From positions 1-7,732 of the forward strand of contig JAYTKJ010000395.1 of assembly GCA_043730365.1 (NCBI GenBank): DNA of 7,732 nucleotides, given 5' to 3'. This document shows positions 1 to 6,588 of the stretch, piece after piece (the stretch's first letter is position 1; each line of letters starts with the position of its first letter). This stretch comes from VFZP01 sp043730365. Lineage in GTDB: Bacteria; Acidobacteriota; Terriglobia; Bryobacterales; Bryobacteraceae. The notes under the pieces were generated by a model. It made no database searches and was not told the origin of the DNA. It worked only from the letters and a program-made list of their open reading frames with translations. The translations under genes and the position numbers were made by a program.

Positions 1-1
1 C

Positions 2-139
2 CTCGAGTCCGACCTCGTCAGCCGCCCTTCCCCCATTGAAAATGTAGTGGAGACCTTGGGAGGCCCTTTGTTGAAAACAAAGGGCCCGCCGGTCTCAAAT
101 GCGCTGAACTGCGAAAGTTGGGCTAACAACATGGTTTAA
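2..139 (+). CDS. Possible 3' end of a gene entering from the left (unrecognised)
   Basis: One plus-strand frame is open from base 2 to a TAA at 137-139, about 45 codons with no start inside the window. The first part (to about base 60) has mostly G or C in third codon positions, like the real genes here, and the other two plus frames stop sooner (around 37-39 and 45-47). The frame then runs through the perfect inverted repeat at 62-86, where coding-like character is lost, so the true gene may be shorter or absent. I do not recognise the peptide. It may be a partial gene, a degraded end, or chance. Confidence 0.22.
   Translation, partial: LESDLVSRPSPIENVVETLGGPLLKTKGPPVSNALNCESWANNMV
50..96. 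repeat. Strong nested inverted repeat, terminator-like
   Basis: Bases 62-72 (GGCCCTTTGTT) are exactly complementary to 76-86 (AACAAAGGGCC) around a GAA loop, an 11-bp perfect stem. An outer arm GAGACC (50-55) pairs with GGTCTC (91-96), extending the structure across unpaired flanks. No clean run of T follows on the plus strand. On the minus strand the hairpin is followed by a short T stretch (complement of AAAA at 40-43). It lies about 130 bases beyond the stop of the leftward PepSY gene, so it could end that transcript or an upstream rightward one. A palindromic end of a mobile element is the alternative. Confidence 0.5.
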
Positions 140-224
140 TACGGCTTGCGCTTGTTCAGAAGTCATGCAGAGTATCATAGCGCTGTTGTATCAGTCTGGA
201 AACGCCAAGGACCATGCGGCCCCG

Positions 225-1331
225 TCAGGCAGCCCTGGGTCTCCGCCAGGCGCGAAATCGCCGCCACGCCAGCGCAAAGCCGGTGTAGCCGAGAACCACC
301 GCGGAGCCCGAAGCCAGCGCCGCAATAGTTTGCCCGGCCAATCCCAATGCTTCTCCGGTGTGGAGAAATCGAAGCCATAGGCGCAGCTTGCGGCCGGAGT
401 TATTGTTTTCCCAAGCTTCCCAGCGCGAGGCGCCGTCTCGCCGCAGCGTGAGCGTGCCGCGCTTCTGCGGTTGTCCTCCCGTGCCCCAGTCAATGGTGAA
501 TGCAACGGGCAACTGCTCGGAATCCGGCAGGCGAAAGCTGATGCTGTTCCAGCCGGCGTGTTGAACCTTGGCAAAAGTGACCAGTTGGTCCAGACCATTC
601 AGGTTCACTTGCGGAGGTGGCGCCGCGGCCTTCGGCGGAGGTGCCGCTGCGGCAGCAGGCGGCTCGGAGCCCGCGATGCGATAGACCAGATCGCTGGCCC
701 ATCCGAACGAAATCGGTACGGCGCCTGCCACGATCACGGCGAGCGGCAACGCGCACCAGAGGCCGAGCGTGTTGTGCCAGTTGAAGTCGCGCGCTTTGCC
801 CGAGAGCCCGCCCCGGAACCAGACCACGAGGCGAAGATGTTGCCATGACCACTTGCGCGGGATCCAGAGATAGGCGCCGGAGCAGACCAGGAACAGGAAC
901 GCCAGGTTGCACACGCCGGTGATCAACTTGGCGGTGGCCCGGCCCGGACCGTCGATCGCCAGGTAGCGATGCCAAGCGGTGATCTTCTGAAAGAACTGGC
1001 GGTTGCCGGGCGCGTTCTTTCCCAACTCGCGGCCCGACTGTGGATCCACATAAATCGACCCGTCTCGTCCCAGATTGAGTTCGAGTGGCTCGCGCGGATC
1101 GCTCCGGATCACCACCGTCGCATTCGGACGGCCAAGGGGTGGACGCAGCAACTGTTCGAGCGGCATCGCCTCCCCGCCGGTGGAAGTGACGGTTCGCAGA
1201 GATCCACGATCGAGCCAAGCTACGATCTGCTTTTCGTAAGCCAGCAGCACGCCAGTGAATGACATCCACACGACGATCAGGCCCGCAATCAGACCTGCGC
1301 TCAGATGCAGCCAGAAGAAAATCTTTCGCAT
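225..1331 (-). CDS. PepSY-associated TM helix (PepSY_TM) membrane protein
   Basis: This 368-residue inner-membrane protein fits the PepSY_TM family (iron-regulated PiuB-like membrane proteins, often found with siderophore uptake genes, some linked to heme or metal reduction). An N-terminal helix at about 10-32 carries the family's HLSAG-type motif (H9). Then come a soluble segment with DPQSG (96-100), WHRYL (H121) with a second helix at about 135-156, NWHNTLGLW (H186) with a third at about 188-210, an Ala/Pro-rich linker (about 224-240), a second soluble part, and LHTGEALGLAGQ (H324) with a final helix to about 355. The four membrane-proximal histidines are typical heme-ligand candidates (inference). 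ATG at 1331 is preferred because AAGG lies six bases upstream (plus-strand 1338-1341). A TTG six bases further out would sit against that site. The gene stands alone and diverges from the next one, and no receptor or siderophore gene is in view. Confidence 0.85.
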   Translation of the reverse strand: MRKIFFWLHLSAGLIAGLIVVWMSFTGVLLAYEKQIVAWLDRGSLRTVTSTGGEAMPLEQLLRPPLGRPNATVVIRSDPREPLELNLGRDGSIYVDPQSGRELGKNAPGNRQFFQKITAWHRYLAIDGPGRATAKLITGVCNLAFLFLVCSGAYLWIPRKWSWQHLRLVVWFRGGLSGKARDFNWHNTLGLWCALPLAVIVAGAVPISFGWASDLVYRIAGSEPPAAAAAPPPKAAAPPPQVNLNGLDQLVTFAKVQHAGWNSISFRLPDSEQLPVAFTIDWGTGGQPQKRGTLTLRRDGASRWEAWENNNSGRKLRLWLRFLHTGEALGLAGQTIAALASGSAVVLGYTGFALAWRRFRAWRRPRAA

Positions 1332-1384
1332 AGACAACCTTAAAACGATAGCTCAATCGCCGGATGCGGCGTTATACTTTCGGC
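1332..1384. promoter_or_regulatory. Divergent intergenic region with a plus-strand -10 box
   Basis: Only 53 bases separate the two divergent starts. On the plus strand TATACT (1373-1378), a good -10 match, ends six bases before the ATG at 1385, which would place transcription initiation at or next to the start codon (leaderless or nearly so). No convincing TTGACA-like -35 lies 16-18 bases upstream. On the minus strand AAGG at 1338-1341 serves as the ribosome binding site of the PepSY gene. No operator palindrome is obvious. Confidence 0.4.
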
Positions 1385-1843
1385 ATGGTGATGCGCTGGT
1401 TGCTGATACTCTCCACCGGTCTGGCGATCTGTGCGGTGGCCGCCCCCAAGGCCGATTGGAGTGTCGTGGCGGAGCTGGCGCCGGGTGCGCGGGTGGAGGT
1501 TGTTCCGAAGGATTACCGGCAGCCGATTGTCAAAGGCACGTTGGTGCGCGCATCGGCAGTATCACTGGTGGTGAGCGGCAAGACTGGAGAAGTCTCGCTT
1601 GACCAAGCCTCTGTCAGGGTGGTGAGAACGGCAGCACCACACAGGCGGGTGCGCAGTGGCTTGATCGGTGTTGGCGTGGGCACGGCGGCAGGGGTCATCA
1701 TCGGGTACGCTGTTTGCCCATATTGTCCGAACGAGGGAACCAACCGATTCCAGGCTTACGGACTAGCAGTCGGGGCCGCGCTGGGTGCTCTCGCCTTCCT
1801 CCCGCTGCCCTATGAAACCGTCTACAAGGTTCCGAAGAAGTAG
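1385..1843 (+). CDS. Exported or membrane-anchored protein of unknown function
   Basis: I do not recognise a named family. From ATG 1385 (152 residues) the N-terminus is Met-Val-Met-Arg followed by a hydrophobic stretch ending in Ala-Ala, a signal peptide or anchor. A mainly beta-type region follows, with alternating Val-rich strands of the form 'G-x-x-V-x-V ... G-T-L-V ... S-L-V-V ... V-R-V-V'. The C-terminal half contains two glycine/alanine-rich hydrophobic segments separated by a CPYCPN motif, which may be a membrane hairpin. The CxxC could bind metal or form a disulfide. ATG 1364 is an alternative start but would put the TATACT box inside the gene and spoil the signal peptide; ATG 1391 is also possible. 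The stop codon abuts the start of the next gene, so the two are probably translationally coupled. Confidence 0.75.
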   Translation: MVMRWLLILSTGLAICAVAAPKADWSVVAELAPGARVEVVPKDYRQPIVKGTLVRASAVSLVVSGKTGEVSLDQASVRVVRTAAPHRRVRSGLIGVGVGTAAGVIIGYAVCPYCPNEGTNRFQAYGLAVGAALGALAFLPLPYETVYKVPKK

Positions 1844-2356
1844 ATGGCGGCCGAGTCGCTCACGCGCCAGGATAAGCGCGGCTTGATCCTGGTGTCGCTA
1901 CCAGGCCTCGCCGGTGCCCTGGCTGACTTGATGCTTTGGCGTCTGGCCGGGCCGGTGACGGGCGCGCCCCGCACTTACCTGGGCTTCATCTCCTGGCCCC
2001 AGACCGTGCCCGCCGCCGCGAGGGAACTCATCGATTTGGGCTCGCGCCCCTTCAGCACTCTCGCCGAAGCGGTGGGCTGGCATTGGCGCGACTCAGGTTT
2101 CGACTGGCTGGCCTGGCTCGGATGTATCGTCTTCTGGTTGGCCTTTGCCGCCGTCCTGACCCGTGTGGAAGCCCGGCTCCTGCGCTTTTGTCTCCGCATC
2201 GGCCTCACTCGACTGCTCGGCGCGGCCATCCTCAGCGTGTCGCCGTGGGGCTTGGTGACGATACCGTTGCTGCACCTGCAGTGGATCTTGCTGGCCCTGT
2301 CGACGCTGCTGGCAATCGTGATGGCGCGATTTAGAAAACGGAGCAACACCAGATGA
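1844..2356 (+). CDS. Multi-pass membrane protein of unknown function
   Basis: This 170-residue protein has no recognisable family signature. A short charged N-terminus (about 1-13) is followed by a hydrophobic helix at about 14-34, a loop of about 55 residues rich in Trp, Pro and Ala (probably extracytoplasmic), a helix near 88-105, and two closely spaced helices between about 120 and 161, ending in a basic tail (RFRKRSNTR). This predicts about four membrane spans. Its ATG follows the upstream TAG directly, with a purine-rich CCGAAGAAG just before the stop as a possible ribosome site. Its TGA overlaps the next ATG (ATGA). The arrangement makes the three small genes a translationally coupled set. 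No function can be assigned. Confidence 0.75.
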   Translation: MAAESLTRQDKRGLILVSLPGLAGALADLMLWRLAGPVTGAPRTYLGFISWPQTVPAAARELIDLGSRPFSTLAEAVGWHWRDSGFDWLAWLGCIVFWLAFAAVLTRVEARLLRFCLRIGLTRLLGAAILSVSPWGLVTIPLLHLQWILLALSTLLAIVMARFRKRSNTR

Positions 2357-2610
2357 GCACGACGATCCTCTACCGGCCGGTTGGTCAACGAGAGTATGAG
2401 CTCATCGAGGCCTCTGGTTTTCGCCGCTTCCCACCGCGATTACCTGAGCAACCGTTCTTCTATCCGGTGGCCAACGAAGAGTACGCAACTCAAGTCGCGC
2501 GGGACTGGAACACCAGAGACGAGGCTTCGGGCTACGCGGTGCCTGCCGACGAACTTGAAGAGTTCAACGAAAGCACTGATGGGCCGATTGAGTGCGTTTG
2601 CTTGCTTTAA
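2353..2610 (+). CDS. Shortened 'ADP-ribosylation/crystallin J1'-annotated small protein
   Basis: The N-terminal 60 residues match a small soluble family often annotated 'ADP-ribosylation/crystallin J1': LYRPVG (6-11), GFRRFPPRLPEQPFFYPV (22-39), NEEYA (41-45), ARDWNT (49-54). The usual end, PADELEEFN (64-72) then GPIE, is also present. As I recall the family, members have about 110-120 residues, with some 30 residues between the DWNT and PAEELEEFN blocks (a 'VTRFEV ... VQVVGG ... YW' segment). Here SGYAV joins directly to PADELEEFN, giving 85 residues. The function of the family is not established and the inherited name should not be read as an activity. ATG 2353 overlaps the preceding TGA, with CGGAG (2339-2343) nine bases upstream. 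The intact frame suggests an in-frame deletion, not decay. Confidence 0.72.
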   Translation: MSTTILYRPVGQREYELIEASGFRRFPPRLPEQPFFYPVANEEYATQVARDWNTRDEASGYAVPADELEEFNESTDGPIECVCLL

Positions 2611-2632
2611 GCCGCATGGGCAGGCCAGCGGG

Positions 2633-2646
2633 TAGAATAACCATTC
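2633..2646 (+). promoter_or_regulatory. -10-like box just before the MFS start
   Basis: TAGAAT (2633-2638) ends eight bases before the ATG at 2647, and the bases between show no Shine-Dalgarno. This suggests initiation at or within a base or two of the ATG. No clear -35 is seen at 16-18 bases. The match is short and could be chance, but it echoes the arrangement before 1385. Confidence 0.33.
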
Positions 2647-4029
2647 ATGCACTTTGACACTCCCGCAGCTTCGGCCCCCGCTACCCTTGAATCGGGCCTG
2701 CCGTGGTACAGACAACTGAACAGCTACCACTGGCTGGTGCTGGTTGTGGCCAGCCTGGGCTGGCTATTCGACACGATGGACCAGCAATTATTCAATCTGG
2801 CGCGGCGTCCGGCGATAACGCAACTCTTGGGCGTGCGGCCCGGAGACCCATCGGCGGCCGGCCGCATCGCGGAATTTTCCGGCTACGCCACGATGATCTT
2901 CATGATTGGTTGGGCCTCGGGCGGTGTGTTCTTCGGGATTCTGGGCGATCGGATCGGCCGTGCCAAGACGATGATCATCACGATCCTTCTCTATTCGTTC
3001 TTCACCGGGCTGAGCGCGCTATCGACCACCGTGTGGGATTTTTCCTTCTTCCGATTCCTGACCGGGCTCGGCGTCGGCGGGCAGTTTGCGGTTGGCGTAG
3101 CGTTGGTGGCCGAGGTGGTGCCGGCGGCCGCGCGGCCGTATGCGTTGGGCTCGCTACAGGCCACGTCGGCGCTCGGCAACATGATGGCGGCGTTGATCGG
3201 CATCGGCCTGGGTCGACTGGAGCAGTCCGGCACGATTGAGAGTGCGTGGCGGTCGATGTTTCTCGTGGGTGCGTTACCGGCGCTGCTGGCGATCGTAGTG
3301 TTCCGGAAGCTGAAGGAGCCGGAACAGTGGCAGGCGGCGCGGGCGGCCGGAGGGAAGCAACTGGGATCGGTGAGGGAGCTATTCTCTGACCCGCGCTGGC
3401 GCCGCCACTCGATTGTAGGAATGCTGCTCGCCTTCGCCGGAGTGGTGGGGCTCTGGGGCATCGGGTTCTTCAGCTTTGACTTGATCAGTTCGGTGCTCGA
3501 CAAGACTTTCCGCGCGCAGGGATTGGCGGAGGCAGAGATCGCCGGGCGGAAGACCGTCTGGACCGGCATCACGTCGCTCCTCCAAAATCTAGGCGGGTTC
3601 TTCGGCATCTACGCCTTCACGTATTTCACCGCCATCACGGGCCGCAAGAAGGCGTTCGGCGTCAGCTTTGTCGCGGCGATGGCGGCCACGGCTTACACCT
3701 TCTGGAATCTCAAGACCTTCAACGATATATTTTGGATGATCCCGCTGATGGGCTTCTCACAATTGGCCTTGTTCGGCGGCTATGCGATTTATCTGCCGGA
3801 ACTGTTCCCCACGCGACTGCGCAGCACGGGCACGTCGTTCTGCTATAACGTCGGGCGCTTTGTGGCGGCGATGGGCCCGCTGGCGCTTGGGCTGCTTACC
3901 AGCCGCGTCTATGCCGATCAGGCTGAGCCAATGCGCTACGCCGGCGTGACGATGTGCCTCGTCTTTCTGGTTGGCCTGGCGGCGCTGCCGTTCGCGCCGG
4001 AGACCAAGGGCAAGCCGCTGCCCGAGTGA
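2647..4029 (+). CDS. MFS transporter, sugar/aromatic-acid porter type
   Basis: This 460-residue, 12-helix-type inner-membrane transporter has the expected length for the major facilitator superfamily. Helix 1 (about 28-48) contains FDTMDQQLFN, the acidic helix-1 signature of sugar- and aromatic-acid:proton symporters (D42, D45). The loop 2-3 motif A is GDRIGRAKTM (100-109). RFLTGLGVGGQF (136-147) followed by VAEVVPAAARPYALG (154-168) matches the helix 4-5 signature of the sugar porter and AAHS groups. A charged central loop spans about 219-252. The second half has ITGRKKAFG (330-338), a second motif A, PELFPTRLRSTGTSF (384-398), and a C-terminal PETKG (451-455), the sugar-porter ending. The substrate cannot be decided; an organic acid or aromatic acid is likely given the aldolase and amidohydrolase behind it. 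It lies 36 bases after the preceding gene and 33 before the next. Confidence 0.88.
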   Translation: MHFDTPAASAPATLESGLPWYRQLNSYHWLVLVVASLGWLFDTMDQQLFNLARRPAITQLLGVRPGDPSAAGRIAEFSGYATMIFMIGWASGGVFFGILGDRIGRAKTMIITILLYSFFTGLSALSTTVWDFSFFRFLTGLGVGGQFAVGVALVAEVVPAAARPYALGSLQATSALGNMMAALIGIGLGRLEQSGTIESAWRSMFLVGALPALLAIVVFRKLKEPEQWQAARAAGGKQLGSVRELFSDPRWRRHSIVGMLLAFAGVVGLWGIGFFSFDLISSVLDKTFRAQGLAEAEIAGRKTVWTGITSLLQNLGGFFGIYAFTYFTAITGRKKAFGVSFVAAMAATAYTFWNLKTFNDIFWMIPLMGFSQLALFGGYAIYLPELFPTRLRSTGTSFCYNVGRFVAAMGPLALGLLTSRVYADQAEPMRYAGVTMCLVFLVGLAALPFAPETKGKPLPE

Positions 4030-4041
4030 GCCGACGGTCGT

Positions 4042-4062
4042 TATGATACCCTATCGAACGCT
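4042..4062 (+). promoter_or_regulatory. Possible -10 box before the aldolase gene
   Basis: TATGAT (4042-4047) is one mismatch from TATAAT and lies 15 bases before the ATG at 4063. No Shine-Dalgarno precedes that ATG. The aldolase and amidohydrolase could therefore have their own short-leader transcript in addition to read-through from the transporter. No -35 partner is evident. Confidence 0.3.
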
Positions 4063-4905
4063 ATGAAAATCCGACTCGTCTGCACCCTCACCCTCGCCGC
4101 CATGGCGTATGCTCAACAATCTCCGCGCATTTACAACACCGTCAAGACCAAGCTGAAAGAAGGCAAGCAGGTCGTCGGTGGCACGGTCTCGTCGTACGAC
4201 CCTGAGGTCTACTGCGCGATGGCCAACGCCGGCTTCGATTTCACCTGGATCGAGATGCAACACAGCGTGCTCGATTATAGCCAGGTGGCCAACATGATTC
4301 GTTACTGCAAGGGCGCTTCGGCTATGCCGTTCATCCGCGTTCCGGATGCCACCGAGGGCGATATTCAGAAGGCGATGGACTTGGGCGCCGCCGGAATCAT
4401 CGTCCCGATGGTGGACACGGTGGAGAAGATTCGCAACGCCGTCAAGTTCGCCAACTATCCTCCGATCGGCGTGCGCAGCCAGGGCGGCGGCCAGTATGGC
4501 GCGATGTGGGGCCCTGACTACCGCCAGATAGCGAACGCGAATCTGGTGATCGTAGCCATGATCGAGAATCCGAAGGGCGTCGACATCGCCGATCAGATTG
4601 CCGCGGTTCCCGGCGTCGACGTGGTCTTCATCGCCAGCACCGACCTGGGGAGCTTCTCCGGTTTCAAGCAAGGCCAGCCGGAGTATGAAGCGCTGGTGGA
4701 TCGCATCAAAGGGCCCGTCATGAAGGCCGGGGTGAAGTTGGGTGCTCCGCATGCTTGGCAGGCTACACGCAAGGGATATGACTTCTTCCAGGCTGCCGGT
4801 GAGACCGCTCTCATTCGGATGGGCGCCCAGGCGACGCTCAAGGGCACGGTTGTTTCGGGCACGCCGCGCGGCGTGGCTCAGATCGAAGGCTCAGAAAAAC
4901 ATTGA
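4063..4905 (+). CDS. Exported HpcH/HpaI-type aldolase
   Basis: This 280-residue protein fits the HpcH/HpaI aldolase/citrate lyase family, class II metal-dependent pyruvate aldolases that cleave 4-hydroxy-2-oxo acids to pyruvate (or an oxo acid) plus an aldehyde. The key positions of E. coli HpaI seem conserved: catalytic His in WIEMQHS (H67), pyruvate-binding Arg in PFIRVP (R92), the loop GIIVPMVDT (111-119), metal ligands Glu in IENP (E168) and Asp in ASTDLGSF (D194), and GVRSQGG (136-142). Unusually, residues 1-18 form a clear signal peptide (basic KIR start, hydrophobic core, AYA cleavage site before Gln-Gln). Most family members are cytoplasmic, so this one is predicted to act outside the cytoplasm (inference). 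The exact substrate is unknown. The gene ends in a four-base overlap with the amidohydrolase, pointing to coupled translation. Confidence 0.88.
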   Translation: MKIRLVCTLTLAAMAYAQQSPRIYNTVKTKLKEGKQVVGGTVSSYDPEVYCAMANAGFDFTWIEMQHSVLDYSQVANMIRYCKGASAMPFIRVPDATEGDIQKAMDLGAAGIIVPMVDTVEKIRNAVKFANYPPIGVRSQGGGQYGAMWGPDYRQIANANLVIVAMIENPKGVDIADQIAAVPGVDVVFIASTDLGSFSGFKQGQPEYEALVDRIKGPVMKAGVKLGAPHAWQATRKGYDFFQAAGETALIRMGAQATLKGTVVSGTPRGVAQIEGSEKH

Positions 4906-6581
4906 GGATTGTTCCGCTCCTGGTGACGGCCGCGTCGGCAGTATGCCTGGCGCGCGCAGCCGATCCGGCTGACCTGATCCTCCGCAACGGAACCATTCAC
5001 ACACTCGCCCCAGCGCAGCCCAAGGCACAGGCTTTGGCTGTCCGGGGCGATCTAATTTTGGCCGTCGGCAGTGATGCGGCGATCCTGAAACTGCGCGGCC
5101 CCAAGACCGAGGTGATTGACCTGCGAGGCGCGACGGCGATTCCAGGCTTTATCGAAGGCCATGGCCACTTCATGGGCGTGGGCCAATTCAAGCGCAGCCT
5201 CAACCTGCGCGACACCACCAACTGGCAGCAAATTGTGGGGATGGTGGGAGCTGCCGCCAAGGAGGCCAAGCCAGGCGAGTGGATCGTCGGGCGGGGTTTT
5301 CATCAGTCGAAGTGGACTGCGCCACCTTCGCCCGCCGTACAGGGCTTCCCGGTGCATGACGAATTGAGCGCAGTTTCGCCTGCCAATCCGGTGTTGCTCA
5401 CTCACGCCTCCGGCCACGCCGCGATGGCGAATGCGAAGGCCATGGAGTTGGCGGGCGTGACGCGAGATACCAGGGATCCGCCCGGCGGCGAGATTCTGCG
5501 GGACTCAGCTGGCAACGCCACAGGATTGATGAACGAGAGGGCGCAAGGGCTGATCCAGAAAGCCTATGCCGAGTATCTCGCGCATCGCACGGAGGCGCAA
5601 AGCGAGGAGGACGCAACCATCGAAGCGCGCCTGGCCGCACAGGAGGCCCTTCGTCACGGCATTACCAGTTTTCAGGATGCCGGCTCATCGTTCGCCACGG
5701 TTGACCTGCTGCGAAAGTTGAACCGCGACGGTGGACTCGGTTTGAGGTTGTGGCTGATGCTGCGTGAATCGAATGATGCGTTGGCGGCGCGAGGGGCCAG
5801 CTATCACAGCGTGAATAAATGGGTCACCGTGAGGGCGATCAAGCGCACGATGGATGGTGCGTTGGGGTCGCGCGGCGCCTGGATGCTTGAGCCCTATGCG
5901 GATCTTCCTGGTCGCAGCGGCTTGAACACGGCGCCTGTTGCCGAGATTGCCGCGACGGGCGCGTGGGCCTTGACCAACGGCTTCCAGCTTTGCGTGCACG
6001 CGATCGGCGACCGGGCCAATCGGGAGACGCTCAACGTGTTTGAGAGTGCCGCCGGAGGGCGACGCGATTTGCGTTGGCGAGTGGAACACGCGCAGCACTT
6101 GAACGCGGCCGATATTCCGCGCTTCGCCAAGTTGGGCGTCATCGCCTCCATGCAAGGCATCCACTGTACGTCCGATGCACCCTATGTGCTGGCCAGGCTC
6201 GGAGCCGCGCGCGCTGAAGAGGGCGCCTATGTCTGGCGCAAACTGCTCGCCAGCGGCGCCGTCGTCGGCAACGGCACGGACGCACCGGTGGAAGATATCG
6301 ACCCGCTGGCCAGCTTCCACGCCACCGTGACACGCCAGTTGAAAGACGGATCAGTTTTCTTTCCCGCGCAGCGGCTGACCCGGCTCGAGGCCCTGCGCAG
6401 CTACACGACGGCCAACGCCTATGCCGCTTTCGAGGAATCATCCAAGGGCACGCTGCAGGCCGGCAAGCTGGCCGACATCACGGTGCTCTCCAAGGATGTT
6501 CTGGCCGTCCCCGACGGGGAGATTGCCGGCATCGAAGTTCTCTACACGATCACCGGTGGCCAAGTGCGATATCGGCGATAG
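4902..6581 (+). CDS. Exported YtcJ-like metal-dependent amidohydrolase (Amidohydrolase_3)
   Basis: This 559-residue protein belongs to the amidohydrolase superfamily, YtcJ/NfdA-like branch, which hydrolyses C-N bonds in amides, N-formyl compounds and related substrates at a metal centre in a TIM barrel. Visible signatures are the N-terminal beta-sandwich start LILRNGTIHT (25-34), PGFIEGHGHF with the metal-binding HxH (H87, H89), SGHA (H172), IKRTMDGALGSRGAW with a candidate bridging lysine K314, HAIGD (H366), EHAQ (H396), GTDAPVE with the catalytic Asp (D460), and the C-terminal GKLADITVLSKD (521-532). Residues 1-19 look like a signal peptide with ARA cleavage. The start is TTG at 4902, overlapping the aldolase stop as TTGA; AAGG at 4886-4889 lies 12 bases upstream, and no in-frame ATG occurs before residue 90, past the HxH motif. 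The substrate is unknown. Context suggests joint action with the aldolase and transporter. Confidence 0.87.
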   Translation: MRIVPLLVTAASAVCLARAADPADLILRNGTIHTLAPAQPKAQALAVRGDLILAVGSDAAILKLRGPKTEVIDLRGATAIPGFIEGHGHFMGVGQFKRSLNLRDTTNWQQIVGMVGAAAKEAKPGEWIVGRGFHQSKWTAPPSPAVQGFPVHDELSAVSPANPVLLTHASGHAAMANAKAMELAGVTRDTRDPPGGEILRDSAGNATGLMNERAQGLIQKAYAEYLAHRTEAQSEEDATIEARLAAQEALRHGITSFQDAGSSFATVDLLRKLNRDGGLGLRLWLMLRESNDALAARGASYHSVNKWVTVRAIKRTMDGALGSRGAWMLEPYADLPGRSGLNTAPVAEIAATGAWALTNGFQLCVHAIGDRANRETLNVFESAAGGRRDLRWRVEHAQHLNAADIPRFAKLGVIASMQGIHCTSDAPYVLARLGAARAEEGAYVWRKLLASGAVVGNGTDAPVEDIDPLASFHATVTRQLKDGSVFFPAQRLTRLEALRSYTTANAYAAFEESSKGTLQAGKLADITVLSKDVLAVPDGEIAGIEVLYTITGGQVRYRR

Positions 6582-6588
6582 ATAGGGC

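Noticed and set aside
490..1356. A 288-codon minus-strand frame overlapping the PepSY gene in another frame
   Set aside because: The product is Arg-rich low-complexity sequence typical of a shifted frame of a GC-rich gene. The overlapping frame has clear PepSY_TM motifs.
2703..3239. A 178-codon plus-strand frame inside the transporter gene
   Set aside because: Arg/Gly-rich frame-shifted shadow with no membrane helices, while the main frame has the MFS signatures.
4051..4752. A 233-codon minus-strand frame opposite the aldolase
   Set aside because: It is rich in His, Asp and Arg, as expected opposite GC3-rich codons. The plus strand encodes an intact aldolase active site.
5685..6320. A 211-codon minus-strand frame opposite the amidohydrolase
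   Set aside because: No motif or start signal. It lies wholly within a gene with all its metal-binding motifs in place.
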